In this document: in pieces, positions 1 through 9,666 of the stretch
Layout: every line of letters begins with the position of its first letter
Numbering within the stretch: position 1 is the first letter of the stretch
Assembly (NCBI GenBank): GCA_049522195.1
Contig: JBEKOB010000004.1
Coordinates: forward strand, 1 to 64,000
DNA from: UBA9647 sp049522195
GTDB lineage: Bacteria > Bacteroidota > Ignavibacteria > UBA10030
Length of the DNA: 64,000 nucleotides
Reading direction: 5' to 3'
Program-made: the position numbers and the translations under genes
Notes under the pieces: model-generated
What the model saw: only the letters and a program-made list of their open reading frames with translations
Database searches by the model: none
What the model was told of the DNA's origin: nothing

Positions 1-1
1 A

Positions 2-127
2 CGCTTTGTCTTTACGAACTCAGATTACAAGTCTCACAACGAAGTCACCACAGCGATCAACGACTTCCTACGCTATCGAAATCGTCGAAATGCAAAACAC
101 AAGAAAACTTATTTGAACCAGCACTAG
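2..127 (+). CDS. C-terminal end of an unidentified protein, possibly a transposase
   Basis: An open frame enters from the left edge and stops at TAG 125-127, leaving 41 residues. The tail is basic and aromatic (NDFLRYRNRRNAKHKKTY), which resembles the end of some DDE transposases of the IS630 type, where a final helix carries a [FL]xxYN-like motif. No catalytic residues are inside the window, so this is only a resemblance. The 68 bases before the next gene hold nothing else that I can recognise. Confidence 0.35.
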   Translation, partial: RFVFTNSDYKSHNEVTTAINDFLRYRNRRNAKHKKTYLNQH

Positions 128-195
128 GATACTAAATCATCGGACACCATCCCAGGTGTTGCACTTCCTTGTAGAACTCGTGAGGGAGAAAAACA

Positions 196-2184
196 ATGAA
201 CTACAATCGACGTCATTTCTGGAAATCAAGCGTGTATTTTGCCCTGGTTCTGCTCATATCGTGGATGGTGGAAGGGAATCAGACGTTTGCTCAACGCAAT
301 CGCACCATTGTCAAGCCATCGCAGGCCCCTGTAGCAGCAATCGCGCCCGTAGTGGCTGCTCAGGCAGCAGCAGAGGAAGCCGTGGCTCTTGATGGACTTA
401 CGTTTGAGCTCGGTCAGGTTCCGGTTGCGTTGGGATCGGCAGGCATAGCTCTGGACCAGTTGCACTTCGAGCTTGCACAAATCGCACCGAGCATTTCCAT
501 GGACGCGGCATATGAACTGGCTGTCCCGGGGTTCTCCATCGCACCGATGGCGTCGACGGAGACTGAAGCCGCGATCGGATCGCTGAACTTCGGGCTTTCC
601 GGGTTGGCGCCTGCATTCGCCGAAGGTGGGATGTTTGGACAGGATGTGGCAGCCGTGGCGGGTCAGGAATCGAGTGCAGCCGCCAAGGCATATCAGAAAG
701 CGTATAATCTCATCTTGGATAAGAAATGGGCCGAAGCTCAGAAAGAGCTGGACGGTTTCATCAGCAAGTACCGGAGCAGCTCCTACTCCGATGCAGCGCG
801 TTATTGGAGATGCTACACGCAAGAGAAGACCGGAAGCTCCGCCGAAGAGGTCTTCAGGAAATACCAGGACTTCGTCAAATCCTACCCGAACAGCAGGTGG
901 GCTGATGATGCCAGGACGAATATGATCCGGATTGGCTCTGAGCTTGCTCGCCAGGGAAAGCGTGAGTATGCCACGATTGTGGAATCAATGCAGCAGGGGG
1001 ACGATGAAGATGTAAAACTGACTGCACTCTATGCCCTGAGGAGCACCGCCGATGAGAAATCCCTGCCCGTGATCATGAATCTCTATGATCAATCAAAAAG
1101 CGAAAAGCTGCGCGAGAAAATCGTTTACGTGCTTGGCGGCTATGACTCACCTCAAGTTGTGCCGAAACTTGCAGGCATCGCCATGAAAGACCCGAGTGTG
1201 AAAGTCCGTATGAATGCGGTCTATGCTCTCGGAAATACAAAGAAGAAGGAAGCCGCGGCTTCGTTGATGGAGATCGGCAAGTCACAGGCAGATCCCGAAA
1301 TCCGAAAGGTAGCAATCTATGCTCTGGCAAACACCGGCGATGATGATCTTATCCCTTATCTGACAGAACTCGCTAAGAGCGAATCGAACGACAAAATCGC
1401 TTCCGCGGCAGTGTATTCCATTGGAAACCTCAACAACGACGAATCGACAAAGGCACTCCAGACGGTGCTGAAGGAAGCAAAGTCGAAAGAGGTACGAAAA
1501 GCCGCCCTCTATTCATTGAGTAACAAGAAGGATGCGACTGCAGTCTCAATGTTGAAAGACATTGCCCTCAACGAGTCGGATCCCGATATGAAGAAGCCGG
1601 CGGCGATTGCACTCGGGAATATCCACTCCTCAGCCGCTTTTGATGCATTGAAATCGATTGTGGCCTCGGCAAAAGAGACGAGGGTAAGGGAAGCAGCTGT
1701 GCAGGCGATTGGGAACTACGGTGGAACGGAAGCGCGGGACTTTCTGAAAAAGGTCGCACTCTCGGACCAGGATGACAACGTAGCCCTTGTGGCCGTCTAC
1801 TCGATTGGGAATCTCCACGACGGTTCGGATGATGCAGACGCGAACTTCTATCTCGAGGTCTTGCGCAATGCAAAGTCTCTCGAGGTTAAGAAAGCTGCAC
1901 TGTATCAGTTTGCGAATGTGCAGAAGTCTTCCGCTGTCAAGACTCTCGCTCAGTTTGTAAAGGATGAGAAGGATCCTGACCTGAAGATAGCGGCGGTGTA
2001 CGTCCTTGGAAATACGAAGAGCGACGATGCGGTTGATGTGTTGCTGGATATCGTCCGGACCGATGCCAACAAGAAGGCACGGACTGCCGCTGTGAGCGCG
2101 CTGAGTAATATTGGGACCAAAAAGGCGCAAGACGCGTTGCTTCAAATACTCGAGGGAAAAACGGAAGGAAAGACGAAGGAGTAA
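196..2184 (+). CDS. Secreted TPR/HEAT-repeat protein
   Basis: A 662-residue protein with an N-terminal signal peptide (hydrophobic stretch about residues 13-25, likely cleavage near TFAQ). An Ala/Val-rich linker (40-160) follows, with four short LxFxL-like repeats. Next comes a TPR/YbgF-like helical segment (165-260), then about twelve HEAT repeats to the end, each about 31 residues and marked by an A-[VL]-Y-x-[LI]-[GS]-N helix (for example AVYALGN, AALYSLSN, AAVYVLGN). HEAT solenoids are protein-binding scaffolds; the partner is unknown. A GAGGGA ribosome site precedes the ATG. The next gene begins 4 bases after the stop and is also a HEAT protein, so the two are probably co-translated and may act as a pair in the periplasm. 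Confidence 0.85.
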   Translation: MNYNRRHFWKSSVYFALVLLISWMVEGNQTFAQRNRTIVKPSQAPVAAIAPVVAAQAAAEEAVALDGLTFELGQVPVALGSAGIALDQLHFELAQIAPSISMDAAYELAVPGFSIAPMASTETEAAIGSLNFGLSGLAPAFAEGGMFGQDVAAVAGQESSAAAKAYQKAYNLILDKKWAEAQKELDGFISKYRSSSYSDAARYWRCYTQEKTGSSAEEVFRKYQDFVKSYPNSRWADDARTNMIRIGSELARQGKREYATIVESMQQGDDEDVKLTALYALRSTADEKSLPVIMNLYDQSKSEKLREKIVYVLGGYDSPQVVPKLAGIAMKDPSVKVRMNAVYALGNTKKKEAAASLMEIGKSQADPEIRKVAIYALANTGDDDLIPYLTELAKSESNDKIASAAVYSIGNLNNDESTKALQTVLKEAKSKEVRKAALYSLSNKKDATAVSMLKDIALNESDPDMKKPAAIALGNIHSSAAFDALKSIVASAKETRVREAAVQAIGNYGGTEARDFLKKVALSDQDDNVALVAVYSIGNLHDGSDDADANFYLEVLRNAKSLEVKKAALYQFANVQKSSAVKTLAQFVKDEKDPDLKIAAVYVLGNTKSDDAVDVLLDIVRTDANKKARTAAVSALSNIGTKKAQDALLQILEGKTEGKTKE

Positions 2185-2188
2185 TCCC

Positions 2189-3295
2189 ATGCGCGCCCGC
2201 GTGATTCTTCCAATCTTGTCTTCATTGATATCCTTTGCCTGTGGACTGAATGCCCAGGCCGTCGTTCGATGTCCTGACCAGAATATTTCTCTGGACGAGC
2301 GTTGGAAGTGGGCTTCACGTGACGGCGCGCACTTGGCTGGTGGGAAGGAAGTGTGGGTCGGGTATTGCATCAAGCGCTTGATGAATGAAGACTCCTATAT
2401 GAATTCAGGCAACTTCTATTCGGGCGGGATAGATGTCTGTCGCAGCATCTATGACATCGTCTCGGGTGACACCTCCCGGCGCACCGCAGATCACAGGACA
2501 TGGGGAGAGGGAAGGAACAAGATCATCAAAGTTCTGAAGGAGGTGGCCGTTCTTTTTCGAGTCTCAGGAAACTTCGACGACGAAGGTTCGATGAAGAAGA
2601 TCGAAGTTTCGAACATGGAATTGTATGTCGATCTCAGGAACAAGCCGTTGGTCTGGCTGGGCGGAGCTGACGACGATCAGAGCGTCAGTTTGCTGAAGGC
2701 TCTGTACGTGCGACAGTCATCGAGTGAATTGAAAAAGGATCTCGTAATGGCGATCGGCATCCATCAGGATTCAAAAGAAGCTTTTCCATTTCTTGTCGGT
2801 GTCCTTAAGAGTGAAGAGGCGGACAATATCCGGTCCCAGGCTGCCTTCTGGCTTGGCCAACAGAATCGTTCGGAGAGTCTGCCTGTGCTCGTGGACGCAG
2901 CGCAGGATGATCGCTCCACAAAGGTGAAGGAGCAGGCGGTTTTTGCGATTAGCCAGCTTTCCTCGGATGAATCGACTGAAGCACTGATAACTCTTGCACG
3001 CAAACCCAGAGATCCCAGAGTTCGCGCCAAGGCTGCATTCTGGCTGGGGCAAAAGGCGTCGCAAAAAGCCGTGATGACACTCGAATCCATCATTGATGAT
3101 GACGAAGTGAACGAAGTTCAACGACAGGCACTCTACGCTCTGGCGCAAATCCGCACTCCAGAGGGAGTGGATCGATTGATAAAGATAGCCAAGACTCACC
3201 CTAATCAGCGTATTCGAAAACAGGCGATCCAGTGCCTTGGACAGTCAGACGATCCGCGGGCACTCGATGCGCTGATTGCGATCGTCCGGAACTGA
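2189..3295 (+). CDS. Secreted HEAT-repeat protein
   Basis: A 368-residue protein. I chose the ATG at 2189 because it sits 8 bases after a GAAGGAG site inside the end of the upstream gene and is followed directly by a signal peptide (residues 1-23, ending near LNAQA). The N-terminal 150 residues are unassigned, with four Cys. The C-terminal half has five or more HEAT repeats with the signature AAFWLGQ, QAVFAISQ, QALYALAQ. The repeat consensus (xxFWLGQ) differs from the upstream neighbour (xxVYALGN), so this is a relative rather than a recent duplicate. Its function is unknown; a periplasmic scaffold working with the upstream protein is an inference. Confidence 0.85.
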   Translation: MRARVILPILSSLISFACGLNAQAVVRCPDQNISLDERWKWASRDGAHLAGGKEVWVGYCIKRLMNEDSYMNSGNFYSGGIDVCRSIYDIVSGDTSRRTADHRTWGEGRNKIIKVLKEVAVLFRVSGNFDDEGSMKKIEVSNMELYVDLRNKPLVWLGGADDDQSVSLLKALYVRQSSSELKKDLVMAIGIHQDSKEAFPFLVGVLKSEEADNIRSQAAFWLGQQNRSESLPVLVDAAQDDRSTKVKEQAVFAISQLSSDESTEALITLARKPRDPRVRAKAAFWLGQKASQKAVMTLESIIDDDEVNEVQRQALYALAQIRTPEGVDRLIKIAKTHPNQRIRKQAIQCLGQSDDPRALDALIAIVRN

Positions 3296-3302
3296 TTTTG
3301 TA

Positions 3303-3323
3303 GGCCGAAATCTTATTTCGGCC
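3303..3323 (+). terminator. Hairpin after the HEAT pair
   Basis: GGCCGAAAT and ATTTCGGCC form a perfect 9-bp stem around a 3-base loop, starting 7 bases after the stop codon. There is no run of T after it, so it may be an mRNA-stabilising hairpin instead of an intrinsic terminator. The rest of 3324-3494 shows nothing recognisable apart from the ribosome site of the next gene. Confidence 0.5.
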
Positions 3324-3494
3324 ACTAGAATCATCCTCAAATCGCCAAGGTTGTACTAATCTTGGGTCTCTCAGAAAATCGATGGTGATTTCGAGCAGTC
3401 CCCCTTGTTTTCATCCCACCATGCAACCTTTTTCATCTCATACAAGTCTTACTAGAGTCTGACACAAAAGGGAACGCTTCGAGGAGGGCTTCAC

Positions 3495-6155
3495 ATGGGC
3501 ATTCGCTGGACTCAGGTAGTACTGTGTATGCTGGGCTGCATCGCCTACCTGCACTCTCAGAATTCGACATCGCCCCTCAAGATCTCAGCAGAACGGGTTG
3601 GGGAGTCGATGACAATCGACGGGAGCCTGTCTGAACAAGTCTGGCAACGCCCGGGTTTGACGACGTTCACGCAGAAACTGCCAAACGAAGCGGCCGCGCC
3701 TTCACAAAGAACCGAAGTATGGTTGGCGTATGACGACGAAGCGCTCTATGTCGCGGCACGCATGTACGATTCTGCCCCGGATTCTATCATCCAGATCCTT
3801 GGCCGTCGCGACGCGGACGTCACTGCCGACTGGTTTACATTCGACATTGACCCCTACCATGATCGGCGTAGCGGGTTCTTTTTTGCGTTGAGCGCCGCGG
3901 GCACGTTGCGGGATGGCACGCTGTACAACGACGAGTGGAATGATAATTCCTGGGATGGGGTGTGGGAGGGACGGACACACATCGATAGCCGCGGCTGGAC
4001 AGCAGAAATGCGCATCCCATTTTCCCAGCTGCGGTTTCATCACGCTGAGAAATATGTCTGGGCTGTCAATTTCAGCAGAATGGTGGGTCGTGCGAACGAA
4101 ACGGATTTCGTTGTCTACACGCCTCAAAAGGGAAGCGGTTTTGTCTCGAGGTTCATCGATGTCGAAGGGATAGAGAACATCGAGCCGACACAAGACCTGG
4201 AGGTCTTGCCGTACGTGACATCCCGCGCAGAATTCACCCAGCACACTTCCGGCGATCCTTTTAACAATGGCTCCAAGTATTCCCCGGGGCTAGGTCTCGA
4301 CCTGAAAGTGGCTCTCGGATCGGATTTGACGCTGAACGGAACCATCAACCCGGATTTCGGTCAGGTGGAGGTGGATCCCGCGGTTGTCAATCTTAGCGAT
4401 GTTGAGACATTCTATGCTGAGAAGCGCCCGTTCTTCATCGAGGGAGCAAACGTATTCCAATTTGGCCAGGGAGGATCGAACAACTTCTGGGGCTTTAACT
4501 GGGGGGATCCCTTCTTCTTCTACAGCAGGAGGATTGGTCGCTCTCCCCAGGGAAGCCTTCCCGCCTACGATTATGTCGATATGCCGCTCGGAACGCATAT
4601 ACTTGGTGCGGGAAAACTGACGGGCAAAGTTGGCGAAGACTGGAATGTGGGGATGATCCATGCCGTCACGGCGCGCGAAGATGCTGAGATTCAAGTCAGC
4701 GGCGTGAAACGGAGTGTCGAGATCGAGCCGTTAACATACTACGGTGTTGGCAGGATCCAGAAAGATTTCAACGACGGCAAACAGGGAATCGGGCTCATCA
4801 CGACCTACACAAACAGATTCTTTTCAGATAGCAGATTGGAATCTGACATTAATAGTAATGCGCTTGCGATGGGAGTGGATGGCTGGCAGTTTCTCGATTC
4901 GGACAAGACGTACGTGGTGACGGGTTGGGGTGCGTTTTCGGATATTCATGGAACGGAAGCGCGGATTACAGCGCTCCAGGAGAGCTCCCGCCACTATTAC
5001 CAGCGTCCGGGACTGAGCCAGGTGAGTCTTGACACCACAGCGACAAGCCTGAGCGGATATGCGGGGCGGTGGACCATCAACAAACAAAAGGGGGCGTGGC
5101 AGTTGAACTCGGCCGTAGGCGTGATCAGCCCTGGGTTCGATCTTGATGATCTGGGTTTCATTTGGAAGACCGATATCATCAACTATCACTCGATGGTTGG
5201 ATACAAATGGACAGACAGAACTGAGTACTATAATAATCTCAGTCTCAATTTCTCTCTGTTCGGGAGCAATGATTTCGGCGGGAACAAGGTGTGGCAAGGT
5301 TACTGGGGGAGAGTTTACATCGAGTTACCGAGTTTCTATCAGGTTGGAGTAAGCTACGCCTACAATCCATATTCCATAGACACGCGCAGCACCCGTGGAG
5401 GGCCGGCGATGTTAGATCCATTGGGCTGGGAAGTGGATTACAATTTCTCGTCCGACACCCGCAAGTTGATCGTGGTGAGCGCATTCGGGTCCAGCTACAT
5501 CGGCGGAGGCGGACACCAGTTTCAGAGTGAAATTGATATTGAATATAAACCTGCCCCCAACATAGACTTCACGATTGGCCCGAGTTTTAACCGTAATTCC
5601 GAACAGGCGCAATGGGTGGGGTCGTATGTCGATCCGACAGCGATTGCTACATATGGCAGCCGCTACGTCTTCGCAGATATGGAACAGAAAACAATTTCGG
5701 CGAACATTCGGCTGAATTGGACGTTTTCGCCTGAGTTGAGTCTACAGGTATTCATGCAACCGCTCATCTCCTCCGGAGCATACCGGGATCTCAAACAACT
5801 CAGCCAGCCTCGGACGTTCGATTTCGGATACTTCGGGAGAAATGGATCTACGATCATATCTCAAACTGACGCGACCGGAGCGGTCTCGGGGTATGAAGTC
5901 GATGCGGATGGTGCAGGACCTTCGCAGCCGTATTCTTTCAGCAATCCCGACTTCAATTTCAAATCACTTCGTGGGAACGCAGTCCTCAGGTGGGAATATC
6001 GCCCCGGCTCTGCTTTGTACCTGGTCTGGACGCAAAGCAGATCAGATAATGAAAACCTGGGAGATTTTCAACTTGATCATTCCTTTAGCCGGCTCTGGAC
6101 TGCGCACCCGGACAACATCTTCATGGTAAAGTTTACATACTGGTGGTCACGCTAG
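3495..6155 (+). CDS. CBM9-like / DUF5916 outer-membrane protein
   Basis: An 886-residue protein with a signal peptide (residues 1-22). Residues about 28-230 form a family 9 carbohydrate-binding-like beta sandwich (MTIDGSLSEQVW, then DDEALYVAARMYD, a typical opening for the family). The rest, about 240-886, is a DUF5916 segment rich in alternating aromatic/hydrophobic strands and ending in an aromatic-rich last strand (FMVKFTYWWSR), which suggests an outer-membrane barrel. Such proteins are frequent in Bacteroidota and relatives; their ligand has not been established. A strong GAGGAGG site precedes the ATG. It stands alone between two hairpin-bearing gaps. Confidence 0.88.
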   Translation: MGIRWTQVVLCMLGCIAYLHSQNSTSPLKISAERVGESMTIDGSLSEQVWQRPGLTTFTQKLPNEAAAPSQRTEVWLAYDDEALYVAARMYDSAPDSIIQILGRRDADVTADWFTFDIDPYHDRRSGFFFALSAAGTLRDGTLYNDEWNDNSWDGVWEGRTHIDSRGWTAEMRIPFSQLRFHHAEKYVWAVNFSRMVGRANETDFVVYTPQKGSGFVSRFIDVEGIENIEPTQDLEVLPYVTSRAEFTQHTSGDPFNNGSKYSPGLGLDLKVALGSDLTLNGTINPDFGQVEVDPAVVNLSDVETFYAEKRPFFIEGANVFQFGQGGSNNFWGFNWGDPFFFYSRRIGRSPQGSLPAYDYVDMPLGTHILGAGKLTGKVGEDWNVGMIHAVTAREDAEIQVSGVKRSVEIEPLTYYGVGRIQKDFNDGKQGIGLITTYTNRFFSDSRLESDINSNALAMGVDGWQFLDSDKTYVVTGWGAFSDIHGTEARITALQESSRHYYQRPGLSQVSLDTTATSLSGYAGRWTINKQKGAWQLNSAVGVISPGFDLDDLGFIWKTDIINYHSMVGYKWTDRTEYYNNLSLNFSLFGSNDFGGNKVWQGYWGRVYIELPSFYQVGVSYAYNPYSIDTRSTRGGPAMLDPLGWEVDYNFSSDTRKLIVVSAFGSSYIGGGGHQFQSEIDIEYKPAPNIDFTIGPSFNRNSEQAQWVGSYVDPTAIATYGSRYVFADMEQKTISANIRLNWTFSPELSLQVFMQPLISSGAYRDLKQLSQPRTFDFGYFGRNGSTIISQTDATGAVSGYEVDADGAGPSQPYSFSNPDFNFKSLRGNAVLRWEYRPGSALYLVWTQSRSDNENLGDFQLDHSFSRLWTAHPDNIFMVKFTYWWSR

Positions 6156-6222
6156 GCCGAACCAATACCGCAGTGTTTCCACGGTGGCCGGTTGCGGAAA
6201 ACAGCTGCGTCACGTTGAGCGG

Positions 6223-6318
6223 TCCCGAGCGGAGTCGAGGGACGAAACGTCTCATCTGAGGCAGACGACAGGGTTCGACTTCCCGCCTGCCTCCTAGAGC
6301 CAATTGGGCGGGCAGGCG
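6223..6318. repeat. Dispersed-repeat-like intergenic element with inverted repeat
   Basis: This lies in the gap between two convergent genes. The block TCCCGAGCGGAGTCGAGGGA (6223-6242) has the look of the short dispersed elements seen in many environmental genomes. Downstream, CGCCTGCC (6284-6291) and GGCAGGCG (6311-6318) form an 8-bp stem around 19 bases. The stem could also stop transcription from one or both sides. Copy number in the genome cannot be judged from this window. Confidence 0.45.
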
Positions 6319-6364
6319 CTCACCCTGACGTGTTGCCTTTTTGTCCCCAATGTTCAGCATTCGA

Positions 6365-7462
6365 TTAGAGCCGGATGAACATCTTTCCAGGCAACTGCCT
6401 CACAAGGTTCTTGAATTCGAGAGAGAGGAGATTGACGAGAGCGTCGGCCGTTGAAGTCTCTGCCATCTCGGCGATAGTGTCGATTTGAAGAGGTTGATCC
6501 GTCAACACGTTGAGAATGTTCTTTTCGAACAATGTAAGTTCCACGATCGGCTCGCTTGCCCGCTCATTTCTCAGGAGATGTCTCATCTGAGGTCCCAGTT
6601 CCTCCAGAATGTCCTCCACCCGCTGCACGAGCTTTGCCCTTCCTTCCCTTACCAATTTGTTCGGCCCGTAACTTCGCTTTTCTGTGATGTTTCCCGGTAC
6701 GGCAAATACCTCTCTGTTCTGATCGAGCGCTGTTGACGCTGTGATCATCGCCCCTCCGTCTTCGCCCGATTCGACGATGACTGTGCCGAGCGACATGCCA
6801 CTGATGATTCGGTTGCGACGCGGGAAATTGGTTGCATCCGGTTTTGCTCCCATCGGGAATTCTGAGACCACAACTCCCTGCTGAGCGATGGAGTCAAGGA
6901 GTTTCCTGTTTTCTGGCGGATAGGGGACATCGAGTCCGGACCCGATGACGGCGATGGTGCGGCCTCCAGTCTGCAAGGTCACGGAGTGAGCTGCAGTGTC
7001 GATTCCCCTGGCAAGTCCACTGACGACGGTGAGCCCCAGTTCTGCGAGCGTGCGCGAAAACGATTCTGCGACCATCTGGCCGTACAGCGAAGGGCGTCGT
7101 GTGCCAACGACCGCAATCGCGTTCTTGTCGTTGGATGTGAAATGCCCGAGCATATAGAGCAGCGCGGGGGGATCGTATGTCTTCTTCAGAAGATCGGGAT
7201 ACTCCGGATCCCAGATTGTCAGAATACGGCCTCCTATCCTATTGAGGCGCCGCAGTTGTTCGTTGGCGAACTTCTCGCCCCCCTTGTGATGCACGATATT
7301 CGATGCGAGCTTTCGCTCAATGCCGGGGACCCGAACCAGTTCGCGCGGTGTTGCTCTCAGGACTGCGGCCGGGTCTCCGAAGTGGGAAACGAGCATCCGC
7401 ATTTTGTGAGGGCCAATCCTTGGTACGAAGGAGAGTTGCAGGAGATCGCTGACTTTGAACAT
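6365..7462 (-). CDS. dprA: DNA-processing protein DprA
   Basis: A 365-residue DprA/Smf protein, which loads RecA on incoming single-stranded DNA during natural transformation. A helix-hairpin-helix-like N-terminal region (residues 1-60) is followed by a Rossmann-type DprA core with GTRRPSLYG (120-128), SGLARGIDTAAH (148-159), SGLDVPYPPEN (175-185), FPRRNRIISG (213-222) and VPGNI (255-259). A C-terminal winged-helix-like segment (about 300-365) completes it. The start is ATG at 7462; a TTG at 7477 would add five residues, and neither has a clear ribosome site. It converges on the DUF5916 gene. Presence of dprA alone does not prove competence. Confidence 0.95.
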   Translation of the reverse strand: MFKVSDLLQLSFVPRIGPHKMRMLVSHFGDPAAVLRATPRELVRVPGIERKLASNIVHHKGGEKFANEQLRRLNRIGGRILTIWDPEYPDLLKKTYDPPALLYMLGHFTSNDKNAIAVVGTRRPSLYGQMVAESFSRTLAELGLTVVSGLARGIDTAAHSVTLQTGGRTIAVIGSGLDVPYPPENRKLLDSIAQQGVVVSEFPMGAKPDATNFPRRNRIISGMSLGTVIVESGEDGGAMITASTALDQNREVFAVPGNITEKRSYGPNKLVREGRAKLVQRVEDILEELGPQMRHLLRNERASEPIVELTLFEKNILNVLTDQPLQIDTIAEMAETSTADALVNLLSLEFKNLVRQLPGKMFIRL

Positions 7463-7538
7463 GGATGAGGCGCGCAAACAGTTCTAAAGGCTTGCGGGGA
7501 GGCAGTAATGAATGATAAGTAATGTGGGGGGGCGAATT

Positions 7539-8942
7539 TCAGCCGTTTTGAATTTCTTCGATGAACGCCGAAACGAGCTCATCTGCTTTCTTCTTCTCAG
7601 GTGCTTCAGCGATAATGCGTATGATGGGTTCCGTATTTGACTTGCGGAGATGGACCCAGCTATCGGGGAAGTCGAGCTTGAGGCCGTCGGACGTGTTGAC
7701 CTTCCCCTTAGAGCTGTATTTGTCTTGAAGCCTTCTCAGAACGGCATCGGGATTGAGTGAGCCGAGATCCACTTTCCCTTTCGTGATGGAATATTGAGGA
7801 AGGCTTTGCTTCAGCTCGGAGACGGTACCCCCAAACTCAGCGAGGTTCTGTAACGTCAACCCGATACCAACTGGCGCATCTCTTCCAATGTGCGAGGCCG
7901 GAAGGATGACGCCTCCGCTTCCTTCGCCACCGACAAGGGCGTTGACCTCTTTCATTTTCTTTGCCACGTTGATTTCACCCACGGGAGTTCGCGTCAGCTC
8001 TGCTCCGTATTTGTCACAGATGTCATCGATGGCACGGGTGGTCGACAGGTTCACGACGACACGAGGCTTGCCGGATTGGCGACTGCCGACACCGGGCGCA
8101 GAGCTTGTCGATTTAGAGGAAGCCTCTTTGGCAAGGACGAACTTGACAACGCTGGCGATCGTATATTCTTCACCGATCGGTTCCCCTTTTTCGTCGATGA
8201 GGACCAACCGATCGACGTCGGGGTCTACCGCAATTCCGAGGTCTGCGTGTTCCTTACGGACTCGACCCGAAAGATCAGTGAGGTTCTCCGGTACCGGCTC
8301 CGGCATGTGTGAGAAAACGCCGGAGATCTCGCAGTTCATCTCCACTACATCACAACCGAATTCCCGGAGGAGCTTCGGGATAATAATGCCCCCCGCAGCG
8401 TTAACGCAATCAACAACCACCTTGAACTTGCGCCTCCGCACCGTCTCAACGTCGATGTAGGAGAGGGAGAGGACGTTTTCAATGTGTTTGTCGATGAGTC
8501 CGGGATCGGAAAAATGGTTTCCGTGCTTGTCCCAGGGAAGATAGCTCCTCCGTTCTTGGGCGGCTATTGCCCAGAATGCACGGTTCTCGTCTGCGTCAAG
8601 AAACAATCCCGTAGATGCAAGGAATTTCAGGCCGTTCCATTGCATTGGATTGTGACTTGCCGTGATTGATATTCCGCCGGCTGCCTTGTTGATTTCCACT
8701 CCGAGCGCAACGGTTGGAGTAGGACAGACGCCGATGGCGATCACATCGCAGCCCATCTGTGAAAGGGTGGAGGAGACGATATGTGCAATGCTCTTGCCGC
8801 TGATTCTCCCGTCCCGGCCGATGACAATGGTGCCCCGATTGCAGTATTCAGCGAATGCCGTCGCGTACTTCACAACGGTCTCCGGCGTGAGACTGCTTCC
8901 CACGATGCCACGGATCCCTGAGATGCTCACCATCAAAGACAT
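7539..8942 (-). CDS. Phosphoglucosamine mutase / phosphomannomutase family
   Basis: A 467-residue alpha-D-phosphohexomutase that interconverts 1- and 6-phosphosugars. The phosphoserine loop is TASHNP (Ser96), the metal loop is DPDVDR (residues 240-245), the sugar-specificity loop has GEGSGGV, and the phosphate-binding loop RKSNTEP is near the C-terminus. Length and loops fit GlmM or ManB; the preferred sugar is uncertain. The frame stays open upstream to 9110, but that part overlaps the divergent gene and lacks family similarity, so I start at ATG 8942, just before the conserved SISGIRGIVG. It is divergent from the AMMECR1 gene. Confidence 0.92.
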   Translation of the reverse strand: MSLMVSISGIRGIVGSSLTPETVVKYATAFAEYCNRGTIVIGRDGRISGKSIAHIVSSTLSQMGCDVIAIGVCPTPTVALGVEINKAAGGISITASHNPMQWNGLKFLASTGLFLDADENRAFWAIAAQERRSYLPWDKHGNHFSDPGLIDKHIENVLSLSYIDVETVRRRKFKVVVDCVNAAGGIIIPKLLREFGCDVVEMNCEISGVFSHMPEPVPENLTDLSGRVRKEHADLGIAVDPDVDRLVLIDEKGEPIGEEYTIASVVKFVLAKEASSKSTSSAPGVGSRQSGKPRVVVNLSTTRAIDDICDKYGAELTRTPVGEINVAKKMKEVNALVGGEGSGGVILPASHIGRDAPVGIGLTLQNLAEFGGTVSELKQSLPQYSITKGKVDLGSLNPDAVLRRLQDKYSSKGKVNTSDGLKLDFPDSWVHLRKSNTEPIIRIIAEAPEKKKADELVSAFIEEIQNG

Positions 8943-9087
8943 AGTCGGTCCGATTTCTTTCTGATGCGAATGTAAGAAACGACGGCTCCAGATGCAAGAA
9001 AATGCTCCTTTCTTCGCTTGACGTTTCGGTTGCTTGAATGTTTTGCTGCGCATCGTTACCTTGTGCCATAGGATTCGAGTGTGACTC

Positions 9088-9654
9088 ATGCAACTGAGCG
9101 TCGCTGACAAAAAAGAGCTTCTGAGAATCGCGAGGGTGTCAATTGCATCTGCGCTGAGTGATCGGCCGGTCGAACACAGGGTTCAAAGTTCAGCTTCCTT
9201 GAAGGAGCATTGCGGAGCGTTCGTGACCCTCCATCTTCACGGCGAGTTGCGCGGTTGCATCGGGTACATCGAAGCCCGGTTCCCTCTGTGCGAAACCATC
9301 GAAGAAGCAGCTGTCAAAGCTGCGTTCGAAGATCCCAGGTTTCTCCCCCTTTCCGCTGAAGAATTCGAAAATGTGGAAATAGAGATCTCGGTGCTTTCCC
9401 CAATTCAAAAAATCTCGAGCGTGGATGAGATTGAAGTGGGAAAGCATGGTCTTGTCATTGATGGAGGATACACGCGCGGCCTTCTGCTTCCACAAGTCGC
9501 AACCGAATATGGGTGGGGAAGGGAACAATTTCTCTCCCAAACGTGCCGCAAGGCGGGATTGCCAGCGGACGCCTGGAAAAAGAAAGGGGTCACCATCTAT
9601 AGCTTTACGTCGGACGTGTTCTCAGAGGCTGAGATGTTCAAAAAGGCCCACTGA
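9088..9654 (+). CDS. amrA: AMMECR1-like protein (AmmeMemoRadiSam system A)
   Basis: A 188-residue AMMECR1-domain protein with the family hallmark LRGCIGY (residues 51-57) and the GLVIDGG and KGVTIYSF segments. AMMECR1 homologues in bacteria and archaea are usually encoded with a MEMO homologue and a radical SAM protein, and the biochemical role is not settled. Here the MEMO gene follows after 12 bases. The radical SAM member is not present in the window. Confidence 0.92.
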   Translation: MQLSVADKKELLRIARVSIASALSDRPVEHRVQSSASLKEHCGAFVTLHLHGELRGCIGYIEARFPLCETIEEAAVKAAFEDPRFLPLSAEEFENVEIEISVLSPIQKISSVDEIEVGKHGLVIDGGYTRGLLLPQVATEYGWGREQFLSQTCRKAGLPADAWKKKGVTIYSFTSDVFSEAEMFKKAH

Positions 9655-9666
9655 TAAGAGGAACCA

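Noticed and set aside
226..822. Long minus-strand open frame inside the first HEAT gene
   Set aside because: It is a shadow of a gene with a clear signal peptide and repeats; no ribosome site and no recognisable domain.
8943..9110. N-terminal extension of the phosphohexomutase
   Set aside because: It overlaps the divergent AMMECR1 start and has no family similarity; the conserved SISGIRGIVG begins just after ATG 8942.
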